From Bin87 sp965232895 (GTDB taxonomy: Bacteria; Chloroflexota; Dehalococcoidia; Lucifugimonadales; UBA3495): 64,000 nucleotides of DNA. The notes beneath the pieces were generated by a model. That model had not been told where the DNA came from. It did no database searches and was given only the letters and a program-made list of their open reading frames with translations. Positions 33,464-41,773 of this stretch are shown piece by piece. The stretch lies in the NCBI GenBank assembly GCA_965232895.1, contig OZ247430.1:1302001-1366000 (forward strand). The letters are read 5' to 3'. The position numbers and the translations under genes are program-made. Within the stretch, counting starts at the first letter, position 1; every line of letters starts with the position of its first letter.

Positions 33464-33774
33464 TGGAAACAGATATGACCACTCCCGCCGAACCCGCCCT
33501 TTACACCCATGGTACCTCCGTCCGCGTGCGCGTCGGATCGCCGGCGCACCACTTCCGCACGCCGGCCTATATCCAGGGACATACCGGCACGGTGGACGCG
33601 CTGTGCGGCGTTTACCCCAACCCCGAGACGCTGGCCCACGGCGGCGACGGCTTGCCCCGCCAGCCTCTCTATCGCATACGATTGCAGCAAACCGATCTCT
33701 GGCCGGACTACGCCGGCAACCCGGCGGACACATTGCTGGTGGACGTTTACCAGCATTGGCTGGAACCCGCCTGA
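33463..33774 (+). CDS. nitrile hydratase beta subunit, C-terminal half as a separate gene
   Basis: 103 residues if the ATG at 33463 is used (overlapping the PIN stop); 99 if the ATG at 33475 is used. The SH3-like domain is evident: VRVRVGSPAHHFRTPAYIQG, HTGTVDALCGVYPNPETLAHG, then PLYRIRLQQTDLWPD and LLVDVYQHWLEPA. In ordinary nitrile hydratase this follows the N-domain in one chain; in thiocyanate hydrolase it is the alpha subunit. A 3-kb group of unrelated genes separates it from the N-half here. Confidence 0.82.
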   Translation: METDMTTPAEPALYTHGTSVRVRVGSPAHHFRTPAYIQGHTGTVDALCGVYPNPETLAHGGDGLPRQPLYRIRLQQTDLWPDYAGNPADTLLVDVYQHWLEPA

Positions 33775-33822
33775 TTTGTGCTATCTTGCCCGCAACCGCC
33801 GCAATTGAGAGGTACATTAACC

Positions 33823-34998
33823 GTGGAGCGACCGATATTTCAGCCCATTGGCTCCCCCGCAGAGGAACTGGATACGCCGGCCCTGGTGGTTGACCTGGGG
33901 ATAATGGAGCAGAACATCGCGGTCCTGCACAATGTCGTTAGTGGCTCCGACGATGGATCTGGCGCCGGACGGCTCTCGGTTCGCCCGCATGTCTCCTGTC
34001 ATGGCTGCCCTGAAATCGCGCAGTTCCAGCTGTCGGCAGCGGGCAGCTCCGGCGGCGTGGCGGTCAGCTCACTGGCGGAAGCCGAGGCATTTGCCGCCTC
34101 CGGCGAAGACTCCACCGCCGACAATGGGGCTGCGTCGCCTTCCGGCGCAATTGACGACATACTGATAGCGGGGCGGGTGATCACCTCCGCCAAGATCAGC
34201 CGACTGGTCGACCTGGCCGGCCGGATCACGTTGAGCGTGGCCGTCGACAACCCCCGCAACGTCCAGGACCTGTCCGAGGCTGCACAGGCCGCCGGCGCCA
34301 CTCTGGGCGTGTTGGTGGACATGGACGCCGGATACGGGTTCGGCGGTGTGGCGTCCGTGCAGGACGCGGTTGTCCTCGCGCAAACGGTTGCCGGCGCGCC
34401 CGGGTTGACCTTCGAAGGGATAATGACCTACGAAGGCCCGTTGCCCATAACGGACCGGGCGGAACTGGAGGCCGAAACCCGCCGCCGGTTGCAACCCATT
34501 CTGGACACGCGAAGCGCCCTGGAGCAGGCCGGCATTGAGGTTGCGACGGTAAGCGCAGGCAGCACCTACAACTATGACATCGTCTGCCAATTGTCGGGCA
34601 TCACCGAGGTACAGGCAGGAGTGTACCCCTTGATGGACATGGAAACCCGGCGCATCCGCCCGGAATTACAGCCGGCGTCTAGTGTTCTGGCCACGGTCAT
34701 CAGCCATCCGGTGGCAGGCCGGGCAGTGGTGGACGCCGGCCACAAGACCACCGGCCCCGATTTCGGCGTACCCGTTCTGGAGGCGTTCGAGGGCGCCGTG
34801 GCCTCCAGGTTCAGCGCGGAGCATGGCATCCTGGATTTGGAAGGGTCGGCCACCGAGCAGTTGATGCCCAATGACAAGGTACACCTGGTTCCGTATAACC
34901 TGGCTCTCTGCGTCAATCAATATGACTATATCCGCGCCGTGCGGGATGGCAAACTGGCGGGGTATTGGCGCGTTGCCGGCCGGGGACAGCTGGGGTAG
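33823..34998 (+). CDS. D-threonine aldolase/D-serine dehydratase-like protein without the PLP lysine
   Basis: 391 residues from GTG 33823, with GAGAGGT 10 bases upstream. The fold-type III (alanine racemase-like) barrel is clear: ELDTPALVVDLGIMEQNI, GVLVDMDAGYGFGG, EVATVSAGSTYNYDI and the C-terminal SAEHGILDLEG. The lysine expected in RPHxKxHK is serine here (RPHVSCHG), and the H-x-C metal pair is replaced (VPYNLALCVN). PLP aldimine chemistry therefore looks impossible. It may be a non-enzymatic partner or have a new activity. A paralogue follows 79 bases downstream. Confidence 0.8.
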   Translation: MERPIFQPIGSPAEELDTPALVVDLGIMEQNIAVLHNVVSGSDDGSGAGRLSVRPHVSCHGCPEIAQFQLSAAGSSGGVAVSSLAEAEAFAASGEDSTADNGAASPSGAIDDILIAGRVITSAKISRLVDLAGRITLSVAVDNPRNVQDLSEAAQAAGATLGVLVDMDAGYGFGGVASVQDAVVLAQTVAGAPGLTFEGIMTYEGPLPITDRAELEAETRRRLQPILDTRSALEQAGIEVATVSAGSTYNYDIVCQLSGITEVQAGVYPLMDMETRRIRPELQPASSVLATVISHPVAGRAVVDAGHKTTGPDFGVPVLEAFEGAVASRFSAEHGILDLEGSATEQLMPNDKVHLVPYNLALCVNQYDYIRAVRDGKLAGYWRVAGRGQLG

Positions 34999-35077
34999 TT
35001 CCCCGAAAGTTTCAACATTCCGGTCAGTGTTCACAGCGAAAATCGATTTGACATGAAGGAACCTCGGAGGTACGTCC

Positions 35078-36181
35078 ATGCCGCAAGCGTATGAACCCCA
35101 ACCCGGCACGCCGGTTGCGCAACTGGATACTCCATGCCTGATCCTGGACATGGATGCGCTGGACCACAACATGGATGTGATCGCGGATTTCTACGGAGAC
35201 CGGCACAGCAAGTTGCGAGGGCACAGCAAGAACCACAAGAGCCCGGCCCTGGCTTTGCGGCAGATCCAGCGCGGCGGCACCATCGGTGGAGTGTGCGCCG
35301 CCAAGGTTGCCGAGGCTGAGGTGATGGTGCAGGGTGGAGTGGCCAGCGTTTTCGTAACCAGCGAGGTGGTTGCGCCACCCAAGATTGCCAGGCTTTGCGC
35401 CCTGGCGGGCCAGGCCGAGATCCTGGTGGCCTGCGAAAACGAGGCGAACGCCCATGACCTTTCCCAGGCTGCCACCGCCCAGGGCGTAAACCTGGGCGTG
35501 GTCATTGAGCAGGAAACCGGGCTGGTCCGGTGCGGGGTGCAGGAGGCGGAAACCGGCCTGACTCTGGCGCGATTGATTGATTCGCTGCCCGGGCTCTCCC
35601 TGAAAGGCGTGATGAGCCACCAGATGATGTCCGAACCCTCTGGGGATCTGGAGGACCGCGCCACTGAAGCTCACCGCCTCATCCAGCCGGTTCTGGATCT
35701 CAGGGAAGCCATGATCGCCGACGGACTGCCGGTTGAAATCGTATCGACGGGCGAAACCTGGAGCTATGATATCGCGGGGGACATGCCGGAAGTAACCGAA
35801 ATCCAGGGTGGCTCTTACCTGGTAATGGAAACCTCGTACGAATACATGGAGGATTTTCATTTGGCCGGCAAAGTGCTGTCCTCGATTATCAGCGTCCCGC
35901 GCCCGGGAACGGCGATAGGCGATGCTGGGGCTCGCGCCGTGGGAGGCATGAAGGGATTGCCTCGAGTGGAGGGTCGCCCCGGGGTCGAAGCGGTCGATAT
36001 GGACACCGACCGCACCGTGTTCCAAACGGCGGAGGGGGCCGAACTGGCGGTTGGGGACCAGGTCTTGCTGCTTCCCGGCCAGCAGGACGCCATGGTAAGC
36101 CGCTGGGATCGCTTCATCGGCATACGCGACGGAAAGGTGGAGGCGGTTTGGGAGATCGAGGCAAGGGGCTGTCACAATTAG
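35078..36181 (+). CDS. D-threonine aldolase/D-serine dehydratase-like PLP enzyme
   Basis: 367 residues from ATG 35078 with CGGAGG 10 bases upstream. ALR-type PLP barrel: QLDTPCLILDMDALDHNM, then LRGHSKNHKSP, which keeps the Schiff-base lysine absent from the paralogue upstream. GVVIEQETGLVRCG and VEIVSTGETWSYDI follow. The 'EHG' of the C-terminal domain is not found, and the H-x-C metal site reads GQQDA. So PLP binding is likely, but activity as a standard metal-dependent D-threonine aldolase is doubtful. It sits between the nitrile hydratase beta and alpha genes. Confidence 0.82.
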   Translation: MPQAYEPQPGTPVAQLDTPCLILDMDALDHNMDVIADFYGDRHSKLRGHSKNHKSPALALRQIQRGGTIGGVCAAKVAEAEVMVQGGVASVFVTSEVVAPPKIARLCALAGQAEILVACENEANAHDLSQAATAQGVNLGVVIEQETGLVRCGVQEAETGLTLARLIDSLPGLSLKGVMSHQMMSEPSGDLEDRATEAHRLIQPVLDLREAMIADGLPVEIVSTGETWSYDIAGDMPEVTEIQGGSYLVMETSYEYMEDFHLAGKVLSSIISVPRPGTAIGDAGARAVGGMKGLPRVEGRPGVEAVDMDTDRTVFQTAEGAELAVGDQVLLLPGQQDAMVSRWDRFIGIRDGKVEAVWEIEARGCHN

Positions 36182-36266
36182 AGGTTTCTCCTCCAAACGT
36201 AATTGCTCGCCAGGCATAATCGATAGGGACCCATAACCGCTCGCGTACCAATTTGGAGAGGGAAAC

Positions 36267-36881
36267 ATGACCGCAACCCATGTTGTCGATCACATCCACG
36301 ACGAGCCTATGAGCGAGGTCGCGCTGCGCTCGGTGGCAATTGAAGCTCTGCTCGCCGAGAAAGGCTTGCTCACGGCCGATGAAGTGCGGCGCCAGGTGAA
36401 CCTGATGGACGGTCGCACGCCGGCCGACGGCGCGCGCGTCGTCGCTCGCGCCTGGGTTGACGCTGGTTTCAAGGCGCGCCTGCTGACAGATCCACGCTCC
36501 GCCCTGGCGGAGATGAGCATCGAGATCCCGGCCGAGACCCCGCATCTGATGGTGGTGGAGAACACGGAGGATGTTCACAACATGGTGGTCTGCACCCTGT
36601 GTTCCTGCTACCCCAGGATGCTGCTCGGCCGCCCGCCGGACTGGTACAAGAGCCTGGCGTACCGGGCCCGGGCCGTCCGCGACCCGCGCGGGGTGATGGC
36701 GGAGTTTGGCGCCGCGCCGCCCGCCGATGCCGAGGTGCGCGTCCTCGACAGCACTGCGGACCTGCGCTACCTGGTGCTGCCGCGCCGGCCTGCTGGAACC
36801 GAGGGCATGAGCGAAGAGGAGCTGGCCTGCCTGGTGAGCCGGGACAGCATGATCGGCGTCACCGGTGCGCTGGCGCCGTAA
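36267..36881 (+). CDS. nitrile hydratase alpha subunit (cobalt type)
   Basis: 204 residues from ATG 36267 with GGAGAGGG 5-6 bases upstream. The metal site VVCTLCSCYP carries the C-T-L-C-S-C claw; threonine in second place marks the cobalt class. PPDWYKSLAYRARAVRDPRGVMAEFG follows as in all family members, here cut into parts by the usual loops. It hydrates nitriles to amides or, in thiocyanate hydrolase, SCN to COS and ammonia. It needs the two beta halves at 30105 and 33463. No separate cobalt activator gene is seen in the window. Confidence 0.9.
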   Translation: MTATHVVDHIHDEPMSEVALRSVAIEALLAEKGLLTADEVRRQVNLMDGRTPADGARVVARAWVDAGFKARLLTDPRSALAEMSIEIPAETPHLMVVENTEDVHNMVVCTLCSCYPRMLLGRPPDWYKSLAYRARAVRDPRGVMAEFGAAPPADAEVRVLDSTADLRYLVLPRRPAGTEGMSEEELACLVSRDSMIGVTGALAP

Positions 36882-36893
36882 GGCATTTTCCAG

Positions 36894-37508
36894 TCAGTCA
36901 ATCTGCAAGTCTTCCTCGTCCAGGCGGCACCAATGCACCTGTCCGGACGTGATGACATCAGCGATGCGGTTGTCGATACGAAGCGCGGCAACGACGGCGT
37001 GAGCAGGTTGCCCGGTGAACCGGGTCAGGTATCCGGCGTTGCGCACCGCCCGGTTGGTATCTCGCTCGTCGGCGGTGAATGAAGCCTCCATTGCGACGTA
37101 ATGGGTCTCGCCGGCGTCGTTGGTGGCCTCGATGACGGCATCCGCCTCGATAAAACTGTAGCGGTGATTGCGGGGAAGGTCTAACGTATCGGCTTGTCGG
37201 ACCATGGCGCGCAGGGCATTGCGATCCAGAACTCTGATTTCATCCAAGCCCAGATCCTCGCAGACGCGGTAACTCACCCGCAGTGCGCTATTGCGGGCAT
37301 GAGCGGCTTTCAACGGGCCTATATCGTTGCGAATGGCGTCGACGCTGCGCTCGATCCTGGTCACCGTCTGCCTGAGGTCTTCCTGCCCGGCCCGAAGTTC
37401 TTCCTGCCCGGCCCACAGGTCTTTCTGCCCGGCCCGCAGTTCTTCCTGCCCGGATTCGAGACGTTCCAGCCGTTGGTTCGTTTCGTTGTTGCGGTGGTTA
37501 GTAGTCAT
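36894..37508 (-). CDS. coiled-coil protein with a nuclease-like C-terminal domain
   Basis: 204 residues from ATG 37508; an ATG ten codons upstream is also possible. Residues about 15-55 contain four tandem 7-residue units (GQEELRA, GQKDLWA, GQEELRA, GQEDLRQ), a perfect heptad coiled coil also visible as a DNA repeat at 37375-37460. The C-terminal half (FIEADAVIEATNDAGETHYVAMEAS and NAGYLTRFTGQPAHAVVAAL) resembles DUF3782-type PD-(D/E)xK relatives. Its last motif is shared with the protein at 62606. Function unknown. Confidence 0.7.
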   Translation of the reverse strand: MTTNHRNNETNQRLERLESGQEELRAGQKDLWAGQEELRAGQEDLRQTVTRIERSVDAIRNDIGPLKAAHARNSALRVSYRVCEDLGLDEIRVLDRNALRAMVRQADTLDLPRNHRYSFIEADAVIEATNDAGETHYVAMEASFTADERDTNRAVRNAGYLTRFTGQPAHAVVAALRIDNRIADVITSGQVHWCRLDEEDLQID

Positions 37509-37561
37509 GGTCACGGTTCCCAGAGACTCGCGTGGCATTTATGATACACCACCGTGCGGCA

Positions 37562-38011
37562 TCATGAAGTCAGTCGCTGCGACTCCTCGTCGATCTGGTT
37601 GATTCGCCGCAGGTGACGGCCTCCTTCGAATTCGGTGGTCAACCAAACGTCCACGATCTCCCGAGCGGTTTCCCAGGACACCATGCGCTGTCCCATGGAC
37701 AACACGTTGGAGTCGTTGTGCTGGCGGCCGTACCGCGCCGAGTCCGCATTCCAGCACAGCGTGCAACGGACTCCCGGCACGCGGTTGGCGACTATGGCCT
37801 CGCCATTGCCGGAACCGCCCAGGACGATGCCCCGGTCAGCTTCACCCCGCGCCACCGCTTCCGCTACCGGCCGGACCCATTTCGGATAGTCGCTGGGTTC
37901 GTCGGAATACGCTCCGTAGTCGATCGCCTCGTGGCCGAGGTACGCCAGCAGGGACAGCAATTTCCCCTTGTACTCGAACCCTGCGTGGTCGGAACCGATA
38001 GCAATCTTCAT
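37562..38011 (-). CDS. rpiB: ribose-5-phosphate isomerase B
   Basis: 149 residues, normal length for the RpiB/LacAB family. Motifs: IGSDHAGFEYK at the start, GIVLGGSGNGEAIVANR for the phosphate and anion hole, CTLCWNADSARYGRQHNDSNVLSMG with the catalytic Cys/His region. It interconverts ribose-5-phosphate and ribulose-5-phosphate in the pentose phosphate pathway. Single gene. Confidence 0.93.
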   Translation of the reverse strand: MKIAIGSDHAGFEYKGKLLSLLAYLGHEAIDYGAYSDEPSDYPKWVRPVAEAVARGEADRGIVLGGSGNGEAIVANRVPGVRCTLCWNADSARYGRQHNDSNVLSMGQRMVSWETAREIVDVWLTTEFEGGRHLRRINQIDEESQRLTS

Positions 38012-38165
38012 GGCTGTTCCCGCGATTATCGGCGTGTCATTTTCTATCCCTGAGCGCAGTTTATCACAGTGGCTGCTCCCATTTTGCGCTTTTACCCAAC
38101 CCGAACGCGTATGCTAGGATACCGGCCATCTGACGCCATTATCACGCTCAATCGGAGGGACCACC

Positions 38166-39272
38166 ATGAAAGGACGCATCGTTGTCGTCAAGGAATACGG
38201 CAAGCCTTTTGAGATCGAAGAGTACGACGTTCCGGAGCCACAGCCCGGGGCAGTTCTCCTCCGCATGACCCAGGCCGGCATCTGCGGTTCCGACCTGCAC
38301 ACCTGGCGCGGCGACCAGACCCAGGAGCACAATCCGCTGCCCGAAACTGGGCGCGTCATGGGACACGAGGGAACCGGCGTCATCGAATACCTGGGTGACG
38401 GGGTGGCTACCGACTACTGGGGCGCCGATGTGAAGGAAGGCGACCGCGTGGTGTATGCCGCGGTGTTCCCCTGCTACCACTGCCACATGTGCCTGCGCGG
38501 AAACACCAACTGGTGCGCCAATCGCCAGTATCCCGCCGCCGGTAACTGGCCATACTTCACCGGAACCTACGGCGACTTTCTCTACCTGCCGCCGCGTCAT
38601 CCCTTCTTCCGCGTCCCGGACGAACTTCCCGACAATCTGCTCGGGCCGGTCAACTGCGCCATGGGGACGGTGACCACCGGCCTGGAACGGGCCGGCATGA
38701 GCCACGGGCAGTCCGTAGTCATCATGGGCGCCGGCGGCCTGGGCATTCACGCCACCGCCATGGCCAAGGAGCGCGGCGCCGACCGGGTTATCGTGCTGGA
38801 CCGTTTGGAGAACCGCCTTGCCCTGGCTGAAGAGTTCGGCGCAGATGAGACCATCAATATCGAGGAGTTCAACACTCCTGAGACCCGCGTCCGCCGGGTC
38901 CGCGAGCTGACCCGCGGCCGCGGCGCCGACGTGGTGATGGAACTGGTGGGCCGCGCCGACCTGTTGAAGGAAGGCATCGACATGCTGTCCAACGGCGGCA
39001 CCTTCGTCGAGATTGGCGATATCGTCCGCGGGCAGGAGGTGTCCATCGACCCGTCGAAGCTGCTGCAGGGCAAGAACATCGTGGGCAGCCTGATGTATCG
39101 TCCGTCGCTGCTGCCGGAGTTGCTGGACTTCCTGGTACGCAACCAGGATAGGCTGCCTTTCAACAAGCTGGTCTCCCACACCTTCCCACTGGCGGACGTG
39201 AACGAGGCTTTCGCCGCCGCAGAGTGGAGCCAGCGCCAGACCGAGATCACGCGGGCGATGCTCGTGCCGTAA
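38166..39272 (+). CDS. zinc-containing MDR dehydrogenase (threonine/sorbitol dehydrogenase-like)
   Basis: 368 residues from ATG 38166 with CGGAGGGAC 5-6 bases upstream. Catalytic zinc ligands are C in GICGSDLHTW and H-E in MGHEGTGVIEY. The structural zinc cysteines are in CYHCHMCLRGNTNWC. The NAD(H) motif is IMGAGGLGIHATAMA followed by VIVLDRLENRLALAEEFGAD. It oxidises a polyol or amino alcohol; the substrate cannot be told. An intrinsic terminator follows at 39300. Confidence 0.9.
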   Translation: MKGRIVVVKEYGKPFEIEEYDVPEPQPGAVLLRMTQAGICGSDLHTWRGDQTQEHNPLPETGRVMGHEGTGVIEYLGDGVATDYWGADVKEGDRVVYAAVFPCYHCHMCLRGNTNWCANRQYPAAGNWPYFTGTYGDFLYLPPRHPFFRVPDELPDNLLGPVNCAMGTVTTGLERAGMSHGQSVVIMGAGGLGIHATAMAKERGADRVIVLDRLENRLALAEEFGADETINIEEFNTPETRVRRVRELTRGRGADVVMELVGRADLLKEGIDMLSNGGTFVEIGDIVRGQEVSIDPSKLLQGKNIVGSLMYRPSLLPELLDFLVRNQDRLPFNKLVSHTFPLADVNEAFAAAEWSQRQTEITRAMLVP

Positions 39273-39299
39273 CCACGCTCTCTGCGCCTCGCAAATACG

Positions 39300-39330
39300 A
39301 GCCCGCCGACGCTGCCGGCGGGCTTGTTTG
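39300..39330 (+). terminator. intrinsic terminator of the zinc dehydrogenase gene
   Basis: AGCCCGCCG (39300-39308) pairs with CGGCGGGCT (39316-39324), loop ACGCTGC, then TGTTTG. It lies 28 bases after the stop. Confidence 0.75.
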
Positions 39331-39379
39331 ATGCGTGAGATCTCCGCGCTGATCCAGCCGCCTTGTCATTCGGTTGGCC

Positions 39380-39721
39380 TCAGCCGAGCAGCGTGCCGAC
39401 TTTGCCGATAACTTCGCTAATCACCGCGCTGCTGCAACGGCGCTCGAACCGAGCGCCCCTGGCTCTCCAGTCCACGCTCCTGATTTGGTCCGCCAGTACC
39501 ACGCCCGTGATCGACCCCCCGGGAGGCAAAGCGACTTCAAAGGGGTAGCCTTTGACCTGGGAGGTAATAGGGCAGCACAGAGCGAGGCTTGTGATTGCAT
39601 TGTATTCCCGTGGGCTGACCACCAGCGCCGGTCTGTGCCCGGCTTGTTCGTGCCCGGCTTGAGGAGTGAAGCTCATCCAGACTATATCGCCCCGGTTCGG
39701 GACGTACTCGCCATCTACCAC
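39380..39721 (-). CDS. mazF: MazF/PemK-type mRNA interferase toxin
   Basis: 113 residues. Family motifs are NRGDIVWMSFTPQAGHEQAGHRP (the conserved R and the loop before it), ALVVSPREYN, CCPITSQVKGYPFEVAL with the catalytic T/S, and VVLADQIRSVDW. It cleaves RNA at specific short sequences. It overlaps the MazE antitoxin gene by 7 bases and is cotranscribed after it. Confidence 0.92.
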   Translation of the reverse strand: MVDGEYVPNRGDIVWMSFTPQAGHEQAGHRPALVVSPREYNAITSLALCCPITSQVKGYPFEVALPPGGSITGVVLADQIRSVDWRARGARFERRCSSAVISEVIGKVGTLLG

Positions 39722-39954
39722 TCCTCGTTCCCTTGGGGCGTCCCCGTGTCCGTCTCATTATGGAGGTTGTCCGGGGTCACCTGATCTAGAAGCGAAGTCA
39801 GGTCGAAAACCTGTTTCCGGAGCATCAAGGTGTCGCCATCCGGCACGATTTCAATCGCCGATCCCTCCTGGACCCCCCATTGCTCGGCGATCGGTTTAGG
39901 GATGCGTATGGCGAGGCTGGAGCCCCACGTAGCGATGCGCGTTTTCGCCGCCAC
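39715..39954 (-). CDS. mazE: MazE/AbrB-type antitoxin
   Basis: 79 residues from GTG 39954, with GAGGAGG 8 bases upstream. The swapped-hairpin AbrB fold reads TRIATWGSSLAIRIPKPIAEQWGVQEGSAIEIVPDGDTLMLR. The C-terminal 30 residues are acidic and disordered, as expected for the part that wraps the toxin. It should autorepress through the inverted repeat just upstream. Confidence 0.9.
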   Translation of the reverse strand: MAAKTRIATWGSSLAIRIPKPIAEQWGVQEGSAIEIVPDGDTLMLRKQVFDLTSLLDQVTPDNLHNETDTGTPQGNEEW

Positions 39955-39968
39955 CAGAAATCCTCCTC

Positions 39969-39986
39969 TACAATATCTATATTGTA
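39969..39986. promoter_or_regulatory. probable MazE operator
   Basis: TACAATAT-2-ATATTGTA, a perfect 8-bp inverted repeat with a 2-base centre, lies between the mazE ribosome binding site and a TATACA-like -10 on the minus strand. This is where autoregulation of a mazEF operon is expected. Confidence 0.55.
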
Positions 39987-40144
39987 TATTCGTTCAGTCA
40001 TATTACATGAAGCGTCACCGCTGGGCAAACGTGGACCATGTTGCTATGGTCCCGGGTGCATTGCCCCCTGTGGTAACATTCGGATCACACACCCGCCGAC
40101 CCCAGCCACGGCTCAATCAGCTCGCCTTCAGAGGAGCGCACGCT

Positions 40145-41215
40145 ATGAAATTCGGATTGATGTACGAAATTCAGGTTCCAGAGCCCCATTACCCCGGCAT
40201 AGAGGCCGAGCGCTACAAGCAGGTCATGGCTCAGGTCGAGCTGGCGGACGACGTTGGCTTCGACTACTTCTGGACCGTGGAGCACCATTTCCTGCGGGAG
40301 TTCTCCCACTGTTCCGCGCCCGAGGTGCTGTACGGCGCGATTTCCCAGCGCACCAAGCGCATCAGGATCGGCCACGCCGTGGCCCTGCTGCCGGGCGCCT
40401 ACAATCACCCGGTTCGGGTCGCCGAGCGGGCTGCGGTGCTGGACATCGTCAGCGACGGACGCATGGACCTGGGAACCGGTCGCTCCACCACCCTTATCGA
40501 GATGGATGGTTTCGAGGTCGACCCGGAGACCACCAAGGCCCAGTGGCGTGAGGCCATCGAGATGATCCCGCGCATGTGGACCGAGGACCCGTTCTCCCAC
40601 TCCGGCGAGTTCTACAACATCCCGCCCCGGTCCGTGATTCCCAAGCCGGTGCAGGACCCACACCCGCCCATGTGGATGGCGTGCAGCCAGCCGACGTCCT
40701 TCGGCGAAGCCGGCGATCTGGGCGTGGGGGTGCTGTGTTTCAACCTGGGTGGACACGAGCAGCTGGTGGAAAGGGTGGAGATCTACCGCGACGCGGTGAA
40801 GAACGCCAACCCCATCGGCCGCAAGGTCAACGACAACATCGCGGCGCTGTGCATGGTCCACGTGGCCGAAACCGACGAGGAAGCATACGAATCCGCCGCC
40901 CGTGAAGGAGAATGGTTCGTCGGCAAGGCCGAGGAACTGTATGCGCCGTGGGCCGGGCGCGCCGTGCCCGACAGCTACCGCTTCGCCGTCAACGCCGTCC
41001 AGGAGGAGCGCGTCGACAAAACTGCCGACGATCACATCGCATCGGGCGCGTTCGCCATGGGCTCACCCGAAACGGTGATCAAGACCCTGGAGAAGTACCG
41101 CGAGGCCGGCGTCGACCAGATTCTGTGCTTCATGCAGATGGGCAACTTGCCCCACAGCAAGATCATGAACAGCATCCGCATGTTCGGCAAGTACGTCATC
41201 CCGCACTTCCTGTAG
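40145..41215 (+). CDS. LLM-class flavin-dependent oxidoreductase
   Basis: 356 residues from ATG 40145 with AGAGGAG 9-10 bases upstream. The luciferase-like TIM barrel is clear: MKFGLMYEIQ, DDVGFDYFWTVEHHFL, RIRIGHAVALLPGAYNHPVRVAE, VSDGRMDLGTGRS and the late GSPETVIKTLEKY. It uses FMN or F420; with npdG in the same window, F420 use is possible. The substrate is unknown. A G/C-rich hairpin follows at 41261. Confidence 0.9.
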   Translation: MKFGLMYEIQVPEPHYPGIEAERYKQVMAQVELADDVGFDYFWTVEHHFLREFSHCSAPEVLYGAISQRTKRIRIGHAVALLPGAYNHPVRVAERAAVLDIVSDGRMDLGTGRSTTLIEMDGFEVDPETTKAQWREAIEMIPRMWTEDPFSHSGEFYNIPPRSVIPKPVQDPHPPMWMACSQPTSFGEAGDLGVGVLCFNLGGHEQLVERVEIYRDAVKNANPIGRKVNDNIAALCMVHVAETDEEAYESAAREGEWFVGKAEELYAPWAGRAVPDSYRFAVNAVQEERVDKTADDHIASGAFAMGSPETVIKTLEKYREAGVDQILCFMQMGNLPHSKIMNSIRMFGKYVIPHFL

Positions 41216-41260
41216 GCCGGGAGCGGGATTTTCAAGCTGTTGATCAGCGAGAAAACTCAA

Positions 41261-41285
41261 GGGGGCGGGTCCATGACCCGCCCCC
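41261..41285. terminator. strong hairpin between convergent genes
   Basis: GGGGGCGGGTC (41261-41271) pairs with GACCCGCCCCC (41275-41285), loop CAT. It lacks a good T-run on either strand but sits between converging transcripts from 40145 and 41615. Confidence 0.5.
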
Positions 41286-41312
41286 CGGTTCGTTTCTCAT
41301 TGCAGATGTGAT

Positions 41313-41615
41313 TCAGTCAGACGACGGCAGTTGCTTTGCCTCCTGCAATTCCATCGACTCGCCGTTCAAGCGCAGGTCGCACTTGCCCGCCTTGGTGATC
41401 AGGACGGACACGCTCCCGTCCGGCGACGTCAGGCGCTTGCCCATGGTGACTTCCGGCGCGTCGTCGGCCGTGTTCGCGCCGCCGAAATCGACGCTGGCCC
41501 CCTTGATCTGCAGGGGAATTTCGCCGTCGGTGAGATCGCCTTCCCCGCTGGCCTTGCTGACTATCATCTCAGCGCCGCCCGGGCCCACGTAACGTTGTCC
41601 AGTTTTCAGGTTCAT
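41313..41615 (-). CDS. small protein of two repeats resembling cysteine-free desulforedoxin
   Basis: 100 residues from ATG 41615. The sequence is two similar halves: LKTGQRYVGPGGAEMIVSKA with SGEGDLTDGEIPL, and MGKRLTSPDGSVSVLITKA with GKCDLRLNGESMEL. Both follow the desulforedoxin outline (G-x-x-Y-x-C-x-x-C-G ... G-E-L-x-C-C-G-x-P-M), but the cysteines are replaced except one. It would then be an iron-free relative. The resemblance is by eye and should be treated as inference. Confidence 0.55.
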   Translation of the reverse strand: MNLKTGQRYVGPGGAEMIVSKASGEGDLTDGEIPLQIKGASVDFGGANTADDAPEVTMGKRLTSPDGSVSVLITKAGKCDLRLNGESMELQEAKQLPSSD

Positions 41616-41693
41616 TGCTTCCGGTACCTCTTCAGTCTTCGGTTGATGTCCCGGATTATAGTAAGCGCCGGCCCGGAGCGTCAACGCGGGTGG

Positions 41694-41722
41694 TTGACCG
41701 TCCCATGACCCATGGGTAGAAT
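41694..41722 (+). promoter_or_regulatory. probable sigma-70 promoter of aquaporin gene
   Basis: TTGACC (41694-41699), 17 bases, TAGAAT (41717-41722). Transcription would start near 41729, leaving a leader of about 105 bases before the start codon. Confidence 0.6.
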
Positions 41723-41773
41723 CTTTCCCATGATCTACTATGGGGACATGGCGGAAGCGCGAGCCGATGGAAA

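Noticed and set aside
37375..37460. Short tandem DNA repeats, possible CRISPR or VNTR
   Set aside because: They are in frame and encode a heptad coiled coil; there are no spacers.
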